Positions 17,259 to 25,303 of a stretch of 64,000 nucleotides of DNA are shown piece by piece; within the stretch, counting starts at the first letter, position 1, and every line of letters begins with the position of its first letter. Under the pieces are notes generated by a model. It made no database searches and was not told the origin of the DNA. It saw only the letters and a program-made list of their open reading frames with translations. Source of the stretch: Henriciella mobilis. GTDB lineage: Bacteria > Pseudomonadota > Alphaproteobacteria > Caulobacterales > Hyphomonadaceae. The stretch lies in contig NZ_QWFZ01000033.1 of NCBI RefSeq assembly GCF_003576315.1, positions 62,001 through 126,000 of the forward strand, written 5' to 3'. The position numbers and the translations under genes are program-made.

Positions 17259-18179
17259 GTGAGTGCCCTCTCTTCCCATCCTGAAGACTTCGTTGCCGGA
17301 TTCTCTTCGGAGACCTTGCCCGTGGCCGGACGCATCTTGCGCATGGGCAGACGCACCCTGTCGCCCATCCTGCAGCGACATGCCTATCCGGACCATCTCG
17401 GCGAAATCCTCGGCGAGGCCTTGATCCTTGCCTCGCTTGTCGGTTCCGGCATGAAATTCGAAGGCCGGGTCATGACCCAGGCCGAGGGCGATGGCCCGGT
17501 CTCCATGCTTGTCGGCGAGTACCACAAGAATGGCAACGTCCGCGCCTATTCACGTTTCGAGCAGGAACGCTGGGCCTATCTCGAAAAGGTCAACAAGGGC
17601 GAAAAGCCTCACATGCCGCAACTGTTCGGCCCGATGGGCCGGCTTGGGCTCATCATTGTGCACGACCGGCCCAGCGCCCAGCCATACCAGGGTATTGTTC
17701 CTCTGGAGAAAGGCTCGCTGCAGGCCTGCGCCGAGGAGTATTTCCATCGGTCCGAGCAGGTGGAGACCTGCCTTGCCATGTCCGTCAAGCGCGACAAGGC
17801 CGGACAGTGGCATGGCGGCGGGATGATGATGCAGAGGATCGCGGGAGACGAAGCGCGCGGCGACACCGAGCAGGGATGGCTTGAGGCGCAGGCGCTTTTC
17901 AACACGCTGACCCCGGAAGAGCTGACCTCCGAGGAGCTGGCGGCGCCCGATCTTCTGTACCGCCTGTTCCATGAAGGCGGCGTGCGCATGGAGGCCCCGC
18001 AAATCCTGAAGGATGAGTGCACCTGCAATGAGGAGCGCTTGTTGGGGACCCTGTCCGGCATGGCGGACGAGGCCTTGCACGACATGGTCGAGCCGGACGG
18101 AACGCTGAAGGTTGATTGCCAGTTCTGCGCCCGTCACTACGACATACCGATCGAGGCTGTCACAGGCGCCACGAACTAG
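17259..18179 (+). CDS. hslO: Redox-regulated holdase chaperone Hsp33
   Basis: 306 residues. Hsp33 is a cytoplasmic chaperone switched on by oxidation of four zinc-bound cysteines. The set is present as C254-x-C256 (DECTCNEE) and C287-x-x-C290 (DCQFCARHY) near the C-terminus. The N-terminal fold has the usual LGEALILASLVGSGMKFEGRVMTQAEGDGPVSMLV pattern. The start is a GTG with the strong site AAGGGGAAAG about 6 bases upstream. It is monocistronic and divergent from the GGDEF-EAL gene. Confidence 0.93.
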   Translation: MSALSSHPEDFVAGFSSETLPVAGRILRMGRRTLSPILQRHAYPDHLGEILGEALILASLVGSGMKFEGRVMTQAEGDGPVSMLVGEYHKNGNVRAYSRFEQERWAYLEKVNKGEKPHMPQLFGPMGRLGLIIVHDRPSAQPYQGIVPLEKGSLQACAEEYFHRSEQVETCLAMSVKRDKAGQWHGGGMMMQRIAGDEARGDTEQGWLEAQALFNTLTPEELTSEELAAPDLLYRLFHEGGVRMEAPQILKDECTCNEERLLGTLSGMADEALHDMVEPDGTLKVDCQFCARHYDIPIEAVTGATN

Positions 18180-18290
18180 CGACAACCCCAACCGGATCGA
18201 AGAACAGGCGGACCCGGCGTCACGTCTCGTCACTTGCGTTGCGCGCTCCTAAGGTGGATGAAACACCGGAATATCAGGAGGAAGACTCGC

Positions 18291-19310
18291 ATGGCTCGGA
18301 CAAACAGGATCTGGAAACTTCGCAAGCGCCCGGTCGGCGATGTCAGTGAGGGCGACCTTGAACTTGTTGAAGAGCCGGTGCCCGCGCTGAATGATGGGGA
18401 GGTGCTGCTTCGCACCGTCTACCTGTCTCTCGACCCGACCAACCGGATCTGGATGTCGGACCGCGACCAGTACATGCCGCCAGTCGAGATTGGCGACCCG
18501 ATGCGTGGGGGCGGGATCGCCATTATCGAGGAAAGCCGGTTCGACGGCCTTGAGCCGGGCGATATCGTCAATACCGGGCTCGGCCAGTGGGCGCTCTATC
18601 TGGTCAAGCCGGGCAATGAGGTAAACAAGCTGCCTCAGATACCGGGCCTGCCGCTGACGGCCTTCATGGGTCCACTCGGCATGACGGGGATGACGGCCTA
18701 TTTCGGCCTGATGGACATCGGCAAGCCCCAGCCGGGTGAGACCGTCGTCGTATCGGCAGCGGCCGGCGCAGTCGGCTCGATGGTCGGTCAGATCGCCAAG
18801 ATACAGGGCTGCCGCGCCGTCGGCATCGCTGGCTCGGACGAAAAGTGCAAATGGCTGACAGACGTCGCCGGGTTCGATGCGGCCATCAACTACAAGAAAG
18901 AGGATGTCGGCGCGGCCCTCGACAAGCATTGTCCGGACGGGATCGACGTCAATTTCGAGAATGTCGGCGGAGAGATCATGGACACGATCCTGACGCGCCT
19001 GAACGACTTTGCCCGGATGCCGCTTTGCGGCCTGATTTCTTCCTACAATGCGACGGATCCAGTACCTGGCCCCTACAATTTCTCGATGCTGCTGATGCGT
19101 CACGTGACGCTGAAGGGCTTTATCGTGACCGACTATATCGACCGTTTTCCGGAAGGCATGCAGGCGATGGGCCAGTGGCTTATGGAGGGCAAGATCAAGT
19201 TTGAAACCGATTTCGTTGAGGGGCTGGAGAATGCTCCGGCGGCGCTTGATCGGCTTTTCACCGGCAAGAACCTCGGCAAGCTAGCGGTCAAGGTATCGGA
19301 GCCTGGATGA
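18291..19310 (+). CDS. NADP-dependent MDR-type oxidoreductase (zinc-less)
   Basis: 339 residues from ATG 18291, chosen because AGGAGGAAG lies 8 bases upstream. An in-frame ATG at 18234 lacks such a site. The sequence matches the leukotriene B4 dehydrogenase / CurA-like branch. It begins NRIWKLRKRPVGD, has LDPTNRIWMSDRDQYMPPVEIG, GMTGMTAYFGLMDIG, and an NADP Rossmann motif AAAGAVGSMVGQIAK, with no zinc cysteines. Such enzymes reduce alpha,beta-unsaturated ketones or quinones. The next gene starts on its stop codon (ATGA). Confidence 0.88.
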   Translation: MARTNRIWKLRKRPVGDVSEGDLELVEEPVPALNDGEVLLRTVYLSLDPTNRIWMSDRDQYMPPVEIGDPMRGGGIAIIEESRFDGLEPGDIVNTGLGQWALYLVKPGNEVNKLPQIPGLPLTAFMGPLGMTGMTAYFGLMDIGKPQPGETVVVSAAAGAVGSMVGQIAKIQGCRAVGIAGSDEKCKWLTDVAGFDAAINYKKEDVGAALDKHCPDGIDVNFENVGGEIMDTILTRLNDFARMPLCGLISSYNATDPVPGPYNFSMLLMRHVTLKGFIVTDYIDRFPEGMQAMGQWLMEGKIKFETDFVEGLENAPAALDRLFTGKNLGKLAVKVSEPG

Positions 19311-19633
19311 AGCCGCTCCTGCGCATCGCCTGGCTTGCGGTTTTCCTGATCGGATTTTCGGTTCTCGTCAGCCTGCAGTTCATGTGGTTGCCCGTTGGCA
19401 GTGATGTGCTTGGATTTGTGAGGCTCTGGCTGCCCATCGCGGGCGGACTGATCTTCGTGCTTGGATACATGTTGCCGCGCGAGCCGGCTGTCTGGGCCGC
19501 GCCGCTGCTCGCCTATCTGGTGCCTGCGGCGTGGTTCAGGCGAGCAGAATTCGTCGATCCGCTCGCAATCCTGTTGCTGATTGCCGCGTCGGCCGCGTCA
19601 GCCTTTGTCTTCCGGCGGTATCTCTCCACCTGA
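19307..19633 (+). CDS. Small three-helix membrane protein, unknown
   Basis: 108 residues, with TM segments at about residues 5-25, 40-60 and 80-103. Its ATG overlaps the stop of the oxidoreductase gene by 4 bp, which suggests translational coupling. Its last 36 bp overlap the end of the convergent acyltransferase gene. I do not recognise a family. The hydrophobic middle (LWLPIAGGLIFVLGYMLPREP) supports real membrane insertion. Confidence 0.65.
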   Translation: MKPLLRIAWLAVFLIGFSVLVSLQFMWLPVGSDVLGFVRLWLPIAGGLIFVLGYMLPREPAVWAAPLLAYLVPAAWFRRAEFVDPLAILLLIAASAASAFVFRRYLST

Positions 19634-20299
19634 CGGTTCCTCTCCAGGAGCCTCGCCGACTGAAAAGCGGCCGGCATGCCTGCCTTCAGCGCCGGCATAG
19701 TGCGCCTGGATGCGTGGAAGGTCGGCCTCGTAGTCGCCGGTTGGCTGGATGATGCCGTCGATCCGGATTGTCCGCGACCCATAATCCAGAACCGAGACGA
19801 TCAGGGGCACGCCAGCTGCCATCGCAATTCGGTAGTAGCCGCTCTTCCACTCCCCGGCCCGCGCGCGCGTGCCTTCCGGGGCGATGGCGAGGATCATCCG
19901 GTCGGCGTCTGCGAAAGCCGCAGCCATCTGTTCGACCACGTCACTGGCGGACGTCCGGTCCACAGGCACACAGCCGAGCCATCTGACCAGCCCGCCCAGC
20001 GCATGGTCCGTGAGGGACTTCTTGCCCATCCATTTCAGCTTGATCTGGTAGAGGCCTGCCGCCGCGAGCATCCAGAATCCGTCCCAGTTCGACGTGTGGG
20101 GCGCGGCGATCATGACGGCCTTAGGCGCGTCCGGCCAGTCGCCGCGAACCTTCCATCCGCCTACCGCAAGCACCAGCCGGCAGACCTGCCGCCAGACCGG
20201 CGCGAAGATGGATTTCGACGCCGCCGGACGCGCCCGCTGTCTCAAAGAATCGCACGCTTGAAAACCATCGGCGCAGACTGCGCTCATATACCGGGGCAC
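19598..20299 (-). CDS. PlsC-family 1-acylglycerol-3-phosphate acyltransferase-like protein
   Basis: 233 residues. The acyltransferase H-x4-D motif is HTSNWD, and the substrate motif is PEGTR (IAPEGTRARAGEWKSGYYRIA). This short form with a HTSNWDGFWML block is common in proteobacteria and is related to PlsC. The acceptor lipid may differ from lysophosphatidic acid. The start could also be the ATG at 20287. The extreme C-terminus (GEAPGEEPSGGEIPPEDKG) is low complexity and overlaps the convergent small membrane gene. Confidence 0.82.
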   Translation of the reverse strand: MPRYMSAVCADGFQACDSLRQRARPAASKSIFAPVWRQVCRLVLAVGGWKVRGDWPDAPKAVMIAAPHTSNWDGFWMLAAAGLYQIKLKWMGKKSLTDHALGGLVRWLGCVPVDRTSASDVVEQMAAAFADADRMILAIAPEGTRARAGEWKSGYYRIAMAAGVPLIVSVLDYGSRTIRIDGIIQPTGDYEADLPRIQAHYAGAEGRHAGRFSVGEAPGEEPSGGEIPPEDKG

Positions 20300-20353
20300 G
20301 CCAGCAACCAGGCCGGGAATGGCCTGTTGATTCTCCCTTCCGGAGAATTCCGC

Positions 20354-20503
20354 CTACTTCTTCTTCACCGCACCCTGCAGGGTGAAACTGAAGGCGAGCG
20401 AAAGGATCAGCGGCACCCAGATCGGGAGCGTTCCCAGCCCGGGCGCTTCAAGCGCCGCAGCCAGATGATCATCGACACACCACCAAAGCAGGAACAGAAA
20501 CAT
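20354..20503 (-). CDS. 49-residue membrane protein upstream of the GTA cluster
   Basis: Short gene from ATG 20503 with an excellent ribosome site (GGAGG) about 9 bases upstream. The product begins MFLFLLWWCVDD and has a second hydrophobic segment (LPIWVPLILSLAFSFTL) ending in KKK. That is one or two TM helices with a positive, probably cytoplasmic, tail. No family was recognised. It is divergent from the terminase gene, so the 93 bp between the starts must hold promoters for both. Confidence 0.55.
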   Translation of the reverse strand: MFLFLLWWCVDDHLAAALEAPGLGTLPIWVPLILSLAFSFTLQGAVKKK

Positions 20504-20596
20504 GCTCTTCGCCCTCCAGTCTTGCAGGCATGATAACCGGCCGTGCGAAGCGGGCAATCCGTCCCACCCTCCGGTGCCACCAGCTATTGCCCGTTC

Positions 20597-21847
20597 ATGA
20601 CCGATCTTCAGCCGCGCGCCCGCCCTGGGCTGCCTTTCCTGCTCAGCGCGCGCGGCGTGCAGTGCGATCCGCCGGGAGACTGGCGGACCTGGCTGTTCAT
20701 GGGCGGGCGCGGCTCCGGCAAGACGCGGGCCGGTGCAGAATGGGTGCGCCGCCTCGCCCTGTTCGGTGGGGCGCGGCGGATTGCGCTCGTCGGGCCGACC
20801 TTCAGCGATGTACGCGAAGTGATGATCGAGGGCGTGTCGGGCCTGCGGGCGATCGTGCGTCCGGGCGAATTGCCGCCGTATTACCAGGCCTCCCGGCACC
20901 GCCTGATCTGGCCGAACGGGGCTGCGGCCTACGCTTTTTCTGCGGAGGATCCGGATGGGCTTCGCGGCCCTCAATTCGATGCCGCCTGGTGTGACGAGGC
21001 GGCGGCCTGGCGCAATGGACGCGATGTCTGGGACATGCTGCAGATGACGCTCCGGCTTGGCACCAATCCACGCGCCATGGTCACGACGACACCAAAACCC
21101 GTGCAGCTCATCCGCCAGCTGGTGAAGGATCCGTCTGTGGCTATCACGCGGTCGTCGACGCGCGCCAATGCCCAGCACCTGTCGCCAGCTTTCCTGAGCC
21201 ATGTCGAGCGAACCTATGCCAACACCAAGCTTGGACGCCAGGAGCTGGATGGCGAATTGCTGGATGCGCCGGAAAGCGTGCTCTGGACGCGTGCCCTTAT
21301 CGACCGGGTGACGCTGGGAACGGTCCCGGGCCCGTTGTCCGACGTCATCATTGCCGTCGATCCGCCAGCAGGGACCGGCCTCCAGGCCGATGCCTGCGGT
21401 ATTGTTGCGGTTGGCCTCAGGCGTATGCCGGGTGCGCCGGATACCGCTTTCGTCCTTGGAGATGCGACAGTCCGGAGCCTGCCGCCGCATGAGTGGGCCT
21501 CCCGTGTGGTTTCCGCCGCCAGCCGGACGGGCGCCAGCCGTATCATCGCCGAAGCCAATCAGGGCGGGGAGATGATCCGCAGCATCCTCTACAATGCGGG
21601 CTGCCACCATCCTGTGACACTGCGCCATGCCCGGCTGTCGAAGCATGCTCGCGCCATGCCCGTCGGGGCGCTCTACGAGCAGGGCCGGGTTTTCCACATC
21701 GGTGGCTTTCCCGAACTCGAAGAAGAGATGATGGCCTTCGGCACTGCCGCGATGAAAGGTTCGCCCGACAGGGTCGATGCGCTGGTCTGGGCCGTCACCG
21801 CGCTGCTACTCGATGACCAGGGCGAGCCGAGCATTCAACGCCTGTGA
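20597..21847 (+). CDS. GTA large terminase (gp2)
   Basis: 416 residues from ATG 20597. An upstream in-frame start at 20543 would add a segment unlike the family. The Walker A motif is GGRGSGKTRAGAEW, followed by VGPTFSDVREVMIEG and a Walker B-type stretch FDAAWCDEAAAW. The nuclease half carries IIAVDPPAGTG and later an acidic DRVDALVWAVTALLL. It powers DNA entry into the procapsid and makes the headful cut. It is first in the cluster. No clear Shine-Dalgarno precedes it. Confidence 0.93.
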   Translation: MTDLQPRARPGLPFLLSARGVQCDPPGDWRTWLFMGGRGSGKTRAGAEWVRRLALFGGARRIALVGPTFSDVREVMIEGVSGLRAIVRPGELPPYYQASRHRLIWPNGAAAYAFSAEDPDGLRGPQFDAAWCDEAAAWRNGRDVWDMLQMTLRLGTNPRAMVTTTPKPVQLIRQLVKDPSVAITRSSTRANAQHLSPAFLSHVERTYANTKLGRQELDGELLDAPESVLWTRALIDRVTLGTVPGPLSDVIIAVDPPAGTGLQADACGIVAVGLRRMPGAPDTAFVLGDATVRSLPPHEWASRVVSAASRTGASRIIAEANQGGEMIRSILYNAGCHHPVTLRHARLSKHARAMPVGALYEQGRVFHIGGFPELEEEMMAFGTAAMKGSPDRVDALVWAVTALLLDDQGEPSIQRL

Positions 21848-21866
21848 GCCTCCCGATGGAGGAGCG

Positions 21867-21998
21867 ATGAACAATCCTCCCGCCAGATATCCCGCAATGA
21901 CGGGCAGGTTCCGGAAAGCGTCAGACCGCAGAGGCGGCCCGTCTAGTCTCACCATCATCGAGACACACCGGGAAGGACGGCATCGCTGTCTGCCCTGA
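21867..21998 (+). CDS. Possible 43-residue ORF between terminase and portal
   Basis: A short frame whose ATG has a very good ribosome site (GGAGGAG, 4-5 bases upstream). It fills the otherwise empty 168-bp gap between gp2 and gp3. The product is basic and polar (begins MNNPPARYPAMTG) with no recognisable domain. A real small protein would be unusual at this spot in RcGTA-type clusters. It may instead be a spacer whose SD is fortuitous. Confidence 0.25.
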   Translation: MNNPPARYPAMTGRFRKASDRRGGPSSLTIIETHREGRHRCLP

Positions 21999-22015
21999 AG
22001 CCGGAGACATCGTGC

Positions 22016-23128
22016 ATGAAGTGGCCATGGCAAAGCGCGGAAACCCGCTCATCCTCATCGCTTGTCGCCCTTGCAAACCTGCCGACGGGGCAGTGGGGCC
22101 GCATGGATGCGGGGGCGCTGATGCGCGACGGCTATATCGGAAACGCCGTCGCCTATCGCTGCGTGCGAATGATTGCCGAGGCGGCTGCCTCCATTCCGCT
22201 AGCCTGCAATGATGATGACGCCGCGCAGCTGCTCGCCCATCCTTCGCCCGACGAAGCCGGACATGTGTTTCTGGAGCGCCTCTATGGAGACCTGCAGATC
22301 ACCGGCAATGCCTGGGCCGAGGCTGTTACGCTGGCGGGTGATGCCCAACCGAAAGGCATCTTTCCGCTTCGTGCCGATACGGTCCGCGCCGAAACGAGCG
22401 CGCAGGGCGCCCTGACAGGCTGGGCGGTCCGCCAGCGCCGCGGGCAACGTATCATCCAGCATGAAGCTGATGGCTGGAGCCCGGTGCTTCACCTGAAGCT
22501 CTACCATCCGTCCGATGGCATTTACGGCCTCTCGCCGCTGGCCGCCGCGCGCAAGGCGCTCGACCTGCACAATGGCGCCGCTGCCTGGGCCAAGGCCCTC
22601 ATCGACAATGCGGCTCGCCCGTCTGGCGCGCTGGTCTATGGCCGTGATGGCGGGTCCCTGACCCCGGATCAGTTCGACCGTCTGAAAGCTGAACTGGAAG
22701 CGACCCATACCGGTAGCGCGAATGCGGGCCGTCCGCTCCTGCTCGATGGCGGGCTGGACTGGAAGCCGATGTCGCTGACGCCGGCCGACATGGATTTTGC
22801 CGGGACGCGCCACGCAGCCGCCCGCGAGATTGCGCTGGCCTTCGGTGTGCCGCCGATGCTGCTCGGTATCCCCGGCGACAACACCTACGCGACCTACCGC
22901 GAAGCCAACATCGCCTTCTGGCGCCTGACGGTCCTGCCGCTGGTGCAGAAGGTGGCGAGTGCGCTCTCCATCTGGCTGTCGGCCCGGTTCGAGGACGTCG
23001 TGATCACGCCAGACCTCGATGAGGTTCCAGCCTTCGCGGCTGAACGCGAGGCGCTCTGGTCCCGCTTGGAAGCTGCGAGTTTCCTGACCGATGCCGAGAA
23101 ACGCAAGCTGGCGGGGGTGGATGAATGA
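22016..23128 (+). CDS. GTA HK97-family portal protein (gp3)
   Basis: 370 residues. Portal features are the N-terminal NAVAYRCVRMIAEAAASIPL block, GNAWAEAVTL, PVLHLKLYHPSDGIYGLSPLAAARKAL, the helical IDNAARPSGALVY and the C-terminal AREIALAFGVPPMLLGIPGDNTYATYREA. That last block is diagnostic for HK97-type portals. It forms the dodecameric ring for DNA passage at one capsid vertex. The stop overlaps the ATG of gp3.5 by 4 bp. Confidence 0.92.
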   Translation: MKWPWQSAETRSSSSLVALANLPTGQWGRMDAGALMRDGYIGNAVAYRCVRMIAEAAASIPLACNDDDAAQLLAHPSPDEAGHVFLERLYGDLQITGNAWAEAVTLAGDAQPKGIFPLRADTVRAETSAQGALTGWAVRQRRGQRIIQHEADGWSPVLHLKLYHPSDGIYGLSPLAAARKALDLHNGAAAWAKALIDNAARPSGALVYGRDGGSLTPDQFDRLKAELEATHTGSANAGRPLLLDGGLDWKPMSLTPADMDFAGTRHAAAREIALAFGVPPMLLGIPGDNTYATYREANIAFWRLTVLPLVQKVASALSIWLSARFEDVVITPDLDEVPAFAAEREALWSRLEAASFLTDAEKRKLAGVDE

Positions 23129-23352
23129 TCGAGAAGAAGCTGACGGCTGGCTTCCTGCTGGCCATCGCGATCCAGACGGGCGGCGCGCTGGTCTGGGCCG
23201 GGGCGGCGGCGGAGCGGATATCCACGCTTGAGCATCGCGTTGAGCTGTCCCGGCCGGTCGCCGAGCGCCTGGCCCGCGTGGAGACAGAACTCGGCGCGGT
23301 GAAAGACCAGCTCGACCGGATAGAGACACGGCTGGAGCGCGCCGATGATTAG
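23125..23352 (+). CDS. GTA gp3.5-like small membrane/coiled-coil protein
   Basis: 75 residues with an N-terminal hydrophobic helix (LTAGFLLAIAIQTGGALVWAG) and a charged heptad-like C-terminal half (ERLARVETELGAVKDQLDRIETRLERAD). A small gene of this type lies between portal and protease in many GTA clusters (gp3.5). Its function is unknown. The 4-bp overlap upstream and 8-bp overlap downstream show it is part of the operon. Confidence 0.7.
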   Translation: MIEKKLTAGFLLAIAIQTGGALVWAGAAAERISTLEHRVELSRPVAERLARVETELGAVKDQLDRIETRLERADD

Positions 23353-23755
23353 CGCGCCGGTGCTTATCGAAGGCTATGCGGCCGTGTTCGGGGCCGTGGA
23401 CCTGTCGGGCGACGTGGTCCGGGCCGGCGCCTTTGCGCGCAGCCTGAAGTCCGGTCCTGTGCCGATGCTGTTGCAGCACCGGCAGGGGGCCATCGCGGGC
23501 CGTTGGACACGGGTCATCGAGGATGGACGCGGGCTTTTCGTCCGAGGTCTGATCGAGCGGCCAGGTGCGCAGACTCTGGCCAGGGCTGGTCTCGACGGCC
23601 TGTCCATTGGCTTTCGGGCCCGGCTCTGGACGCCGCGGGTAGGGGGCGGCCGTGACCTGAAGGAGGTGGACCTCGTCGAGGTCTCGCTGGTCGCCGAGCC
23701 AATGCAGCCGCTTGCCAGATTCAAACAGTTTGGAGCGGCCGCGCGGGCGGCGTGA
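23345..23755 (+). CDS. GTA prohead protease (gp4)
   Basis: 136 residues, HK97 U35-type prohead protease. It begins IEGYAAVFGAVDLSGDVVRAGAF. The likely catalytic His is H45 (MLLQHRQG) and the catalytic Ser is S87 (LDGLSIGF). It removes the scaffold-like N-terminus of the capsid protein. It is shorter than typical gp4 and ends in an Ala/Arg tail, AARAA. The DNA of this tail is repeated 282 bp downstream, next to the capsid gene (see direct repeat features). Confidence 0.87.
   Translation: MISAPVLIEGYAAVFGAVDLSGDVVRAGAFARSLKSGPVPMLLQHRQGAIAGRWTRVIEDGRGLFVRGLIERPGAQTLARAGLDGLSIGFRARLWTPRVGGGRDLKEVDLVEVSLVAEPMQPLARFKQFGAAARAA
23737..23751. repeat. 15-bp direct repeat, copy 1 (inside gp4 end)
   Basis: The sequence GGCCGCGCGGGCGGC covers the last codons of gp4. 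An identical copy lies at 24019-24033. In both copies the repeat is followed by a TGA one base later, in the reading frame that yields AARAA-stop. This is what a target-site or recombination duplication at the gene end would leave. Confidence 0.8.
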
Positions 23756-23765
23756 ATGCGGAGAA

Positions 23766-23978
23766 TTAGAAGCCACCTCCGAAATTTGTCGGATCTGAAT
23801 TGGGGCGATTTTCGCCCTTCGGCAGAGCCTCTCCGTAAGAGCCGAGTACAACCCAGGCGATCGCCAAGATGAGCGTCAAGGCGCCACCAATCGACGCCGA
23901 GAGATAACCACCTTTGGCGAATGAAATCGCCGAAACGATGAAGCTGAATATCAGCATTGGGACGATGAAGCGCTTCAT
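23766..23978 (-). CDS. Inserted 70-residue membrane protein on the opposite strand
   Basis: Starts at ATG 23978 on the minus strand and ends just after gp4. The product has a hydrophobic N-terminal helix (RFIVPMLIFSFIVSAISFA), a second helix (SASIGGALTLILAIAWVVLG) and a polar tail (SYGEALPKGENRPNSDPTNF). It is the only reverse-strand gene within the GTA cluster. Its DNA is about 50% GC by hand count, against mid-60s on both sides. It is bounded by 15-bp direct repeats. No good ribosome site is visible and the family is not recognised, so it could be a cargo (moron-like) gene or a decaying insertion. Confidence 0.5.
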   Translation of the reverse strand: MKRFIVPMLIFSFIVSAISFAKGGYLSASIGGALTLILAIAWVVLGSYGEALPKGENRPNSDPTNFGGGF

Positions 23979-24018
23979 TCGCGAAGAGTAGATCAGTTCA
24001 AACTGAATTGGAAATATT

Positions 24019-24033
24019 GGCCGCGCGGGCGGC
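24019..24033. repeat. 15-bp direct repeat, copy 2 (upstream of capsid gene)
   Basis: Exact copy of 23737-23751, followed by CTGAGAAAGGAG and the capsid ATG at 24050. If the 282 bp from one copy to the next were removed, gp4 would still end in AARAA-stop and sit 12 bp from the capsid ATG, the close spacing expected of a GTA operon. Confidence 0.8.
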
Positions 24034-24049
24034 CTGAGAAAGGAGAAAA

Positions 24050-25228
24050 ATGACCAAGGAAACCAAGATGGCCGGGACGGACGTGAAGTCGCTGGCCGCC
24101 GACATGATGGCCGCATTCGAGGCCTATAAACAGGTCAATGATGCCCGGCTTTCGGAGATTGAATCGAAGGGGGCGGCCGATACGCTTCTTGATGAGAAGC
24201 TGAAGAAGATCGACCGCCGCCTCGACCAGCTGAGCCTGAAGGCCGCCCGTCCGGTGGACGGCGCTCCGGCTAGCGAGGCTGAGGGAGAGCGTTCGCAGGC
24301 CTGGTCTCGCTACCTGCGAACCGGCGACGAGAGCGGCCTGTCGCGGCTTGATGTGAAGGCCCTCACGGCCGGGACCGATGACCAGGGCGGCTACACGGCC
24401 CCGCCGGAACTCGACCGGCTGATTGAGGCGCGGCTGATGCAGGCTTCGCCGATGCGCCAGATTGCGAGCGTGCGCCAGACCTCAGCGGGCGTCTATCGCA
24501 AGCCTGTCAGCCTTGGCGTCGGTGCGGCATGGGCGGGCGAGGAAGACGCACGCACGCAGTCCACGACGGCCGGCTTGAGCCTGCTCGAATTCCCGGCCGG
24601 CGAACTATACTCCATGCCGGCGGCGACACAGACCCTGCTTGAGGATTCCTACGCAGACGTCGATGAATGGCTGGCCGACGAGGTCGAGGCGGCCTTCTCC
24701 ATCCAGGAGAGCGCGGCCTTTGTGAACGGCGATGGCGACGGCAAGCCGAAGGGCTTTCTCGATTACACCATTGTCGCCGAGGCCTCGCATGCCTGGGGCC
24801 AGATCGGCTCGGTCGCGGGGGACTTCACCGCCGCCGATGCCGGTGACCAGATCATCGACCTGATCCAGACGCCGAAGTCGCAGTTCCGGTCGAATGGCCG
24901 CTTCGCGATGAACCGGCGCACGGTGGCGGCCGTCCGCAAGCTGAAGGACGCGGACGGGCGCTATCTTTGGCGGCCTGGCATGAATGGCGAGGCGCAGACC
25001 ATCTTCGGCTATCCGGTCACGGAGCTGGAAGACATGCCGGATATCGGAACGGGCAATGCTGCCATCGCCTTCGGTGACTTCCGCCGCGGCTATCTCATCG
25101 CCGACCGGCAGGGCGCCCGCGTGCTTCGCGATCCATATTCGGCCAAGCCCTACGTCCTTTTCTACACGACGAAGCGCGTGGGCGGCGGCGTCCAGAACTT
25201 CGATGCCATCAAGGTGATGGTGTTCTGA
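24050..25228 (+). CDS. GTA HK97-family major capsid protein (gp5)
   Basis: 392 residues. The N-terminal ~100 residues are charged and helical (delta/scaffold region). The mature HK97 fold probably begins around LTAGTDDQGGYTAPPELDRL. Typical capsid blocks follow: QTLLEDSYADVDEWLADEVEAAFS, FAMNRRTVAAVRKLKDADGRYLWRP and IAFGDFRRGYLIADRQG. It has a strong site (AAAGGAG) 8 bases before the ATG. The downstream hairpin may make this the most abundant product of the cluster. Confidence 0.94.
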   Translation: MTKETKMAGTDVKSLAADMMAAFEAYKQVNDARLSEIESKGAADTLLDEKLKKIDRRLDQLSLKAARPVDGAPASEAEGERSQAWSRYLRTGDESGLSRLDVKALTAGTDDQGGYTAPPELDRLIEARLMQASPMRQIASVRQTSAGVYRKPVSLGVGAAWAGEEDARTQSTTAGLSLLEFPAGELYSMPAATQTLLEDSYADVDEWLADEVEAAFSIQESAAFVNGDGDGKPKGFLDYTIVAEASHAWGQIGSVAGDFTAADAGDQIIDLIQTPKSQFRSNGRFAMNRRTVAAVRKLKDADGRYLWRPGMNGEAQTIFGYPVTELEDMPDIGTGNAAIAFGDFRRGYLIADRQGARVLRDPYSAKPYVLFYTTKRVGGGVQNFDAIKVMVF

Positions 25229-25246
25229 GCCTGATCCTGGCCGGGG

Positions 25247-25271
25247 CGGGCGATGCGCTCGCCCGGCTTTT
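25247..25271 (+). terminator. Terminator-like hairpin after the capsid gene
   Basis: CGGGCGA and TCGCCCG form a perfect 7-bp stem around a 5-base loop, with TTTT at 25268-25271 two bases later. It lies 18 bp after the capsid stop, inside the operon. With a T-tract this short, it is more likely a partial terminator or a 3'-end stabiliser that raises capsid mRNA over downstream tail genes. Confidence 0.5.
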
Positions 25272-25303
25272 CCGTTCAAAACGAAACCATAAGGAACAAT
25301 GCC

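Noticed and set aside
20504-20596. Prophage att site or integrase next to the terminase
   Set aside because: No integrase, tRNA or repeat is visible at either end of the cluster, so it is called a GTA, not a prophage.
20354-21697. Long minus-strand frame of 447 codons opposite the terminase
   Set aside because: Only its last 49 codons, from ATG 20503 with a real ribosome site, look like a gene. The rest is the shadow of the terminase.
22199-23851. 550-codon minus-strand frame across portal, gp3.5 and protease
   Set aside because: Opposite clear GTA genes, with Arg/Gly/His-rich translation lacking motifs. It also covers the insert but does not share its frame.
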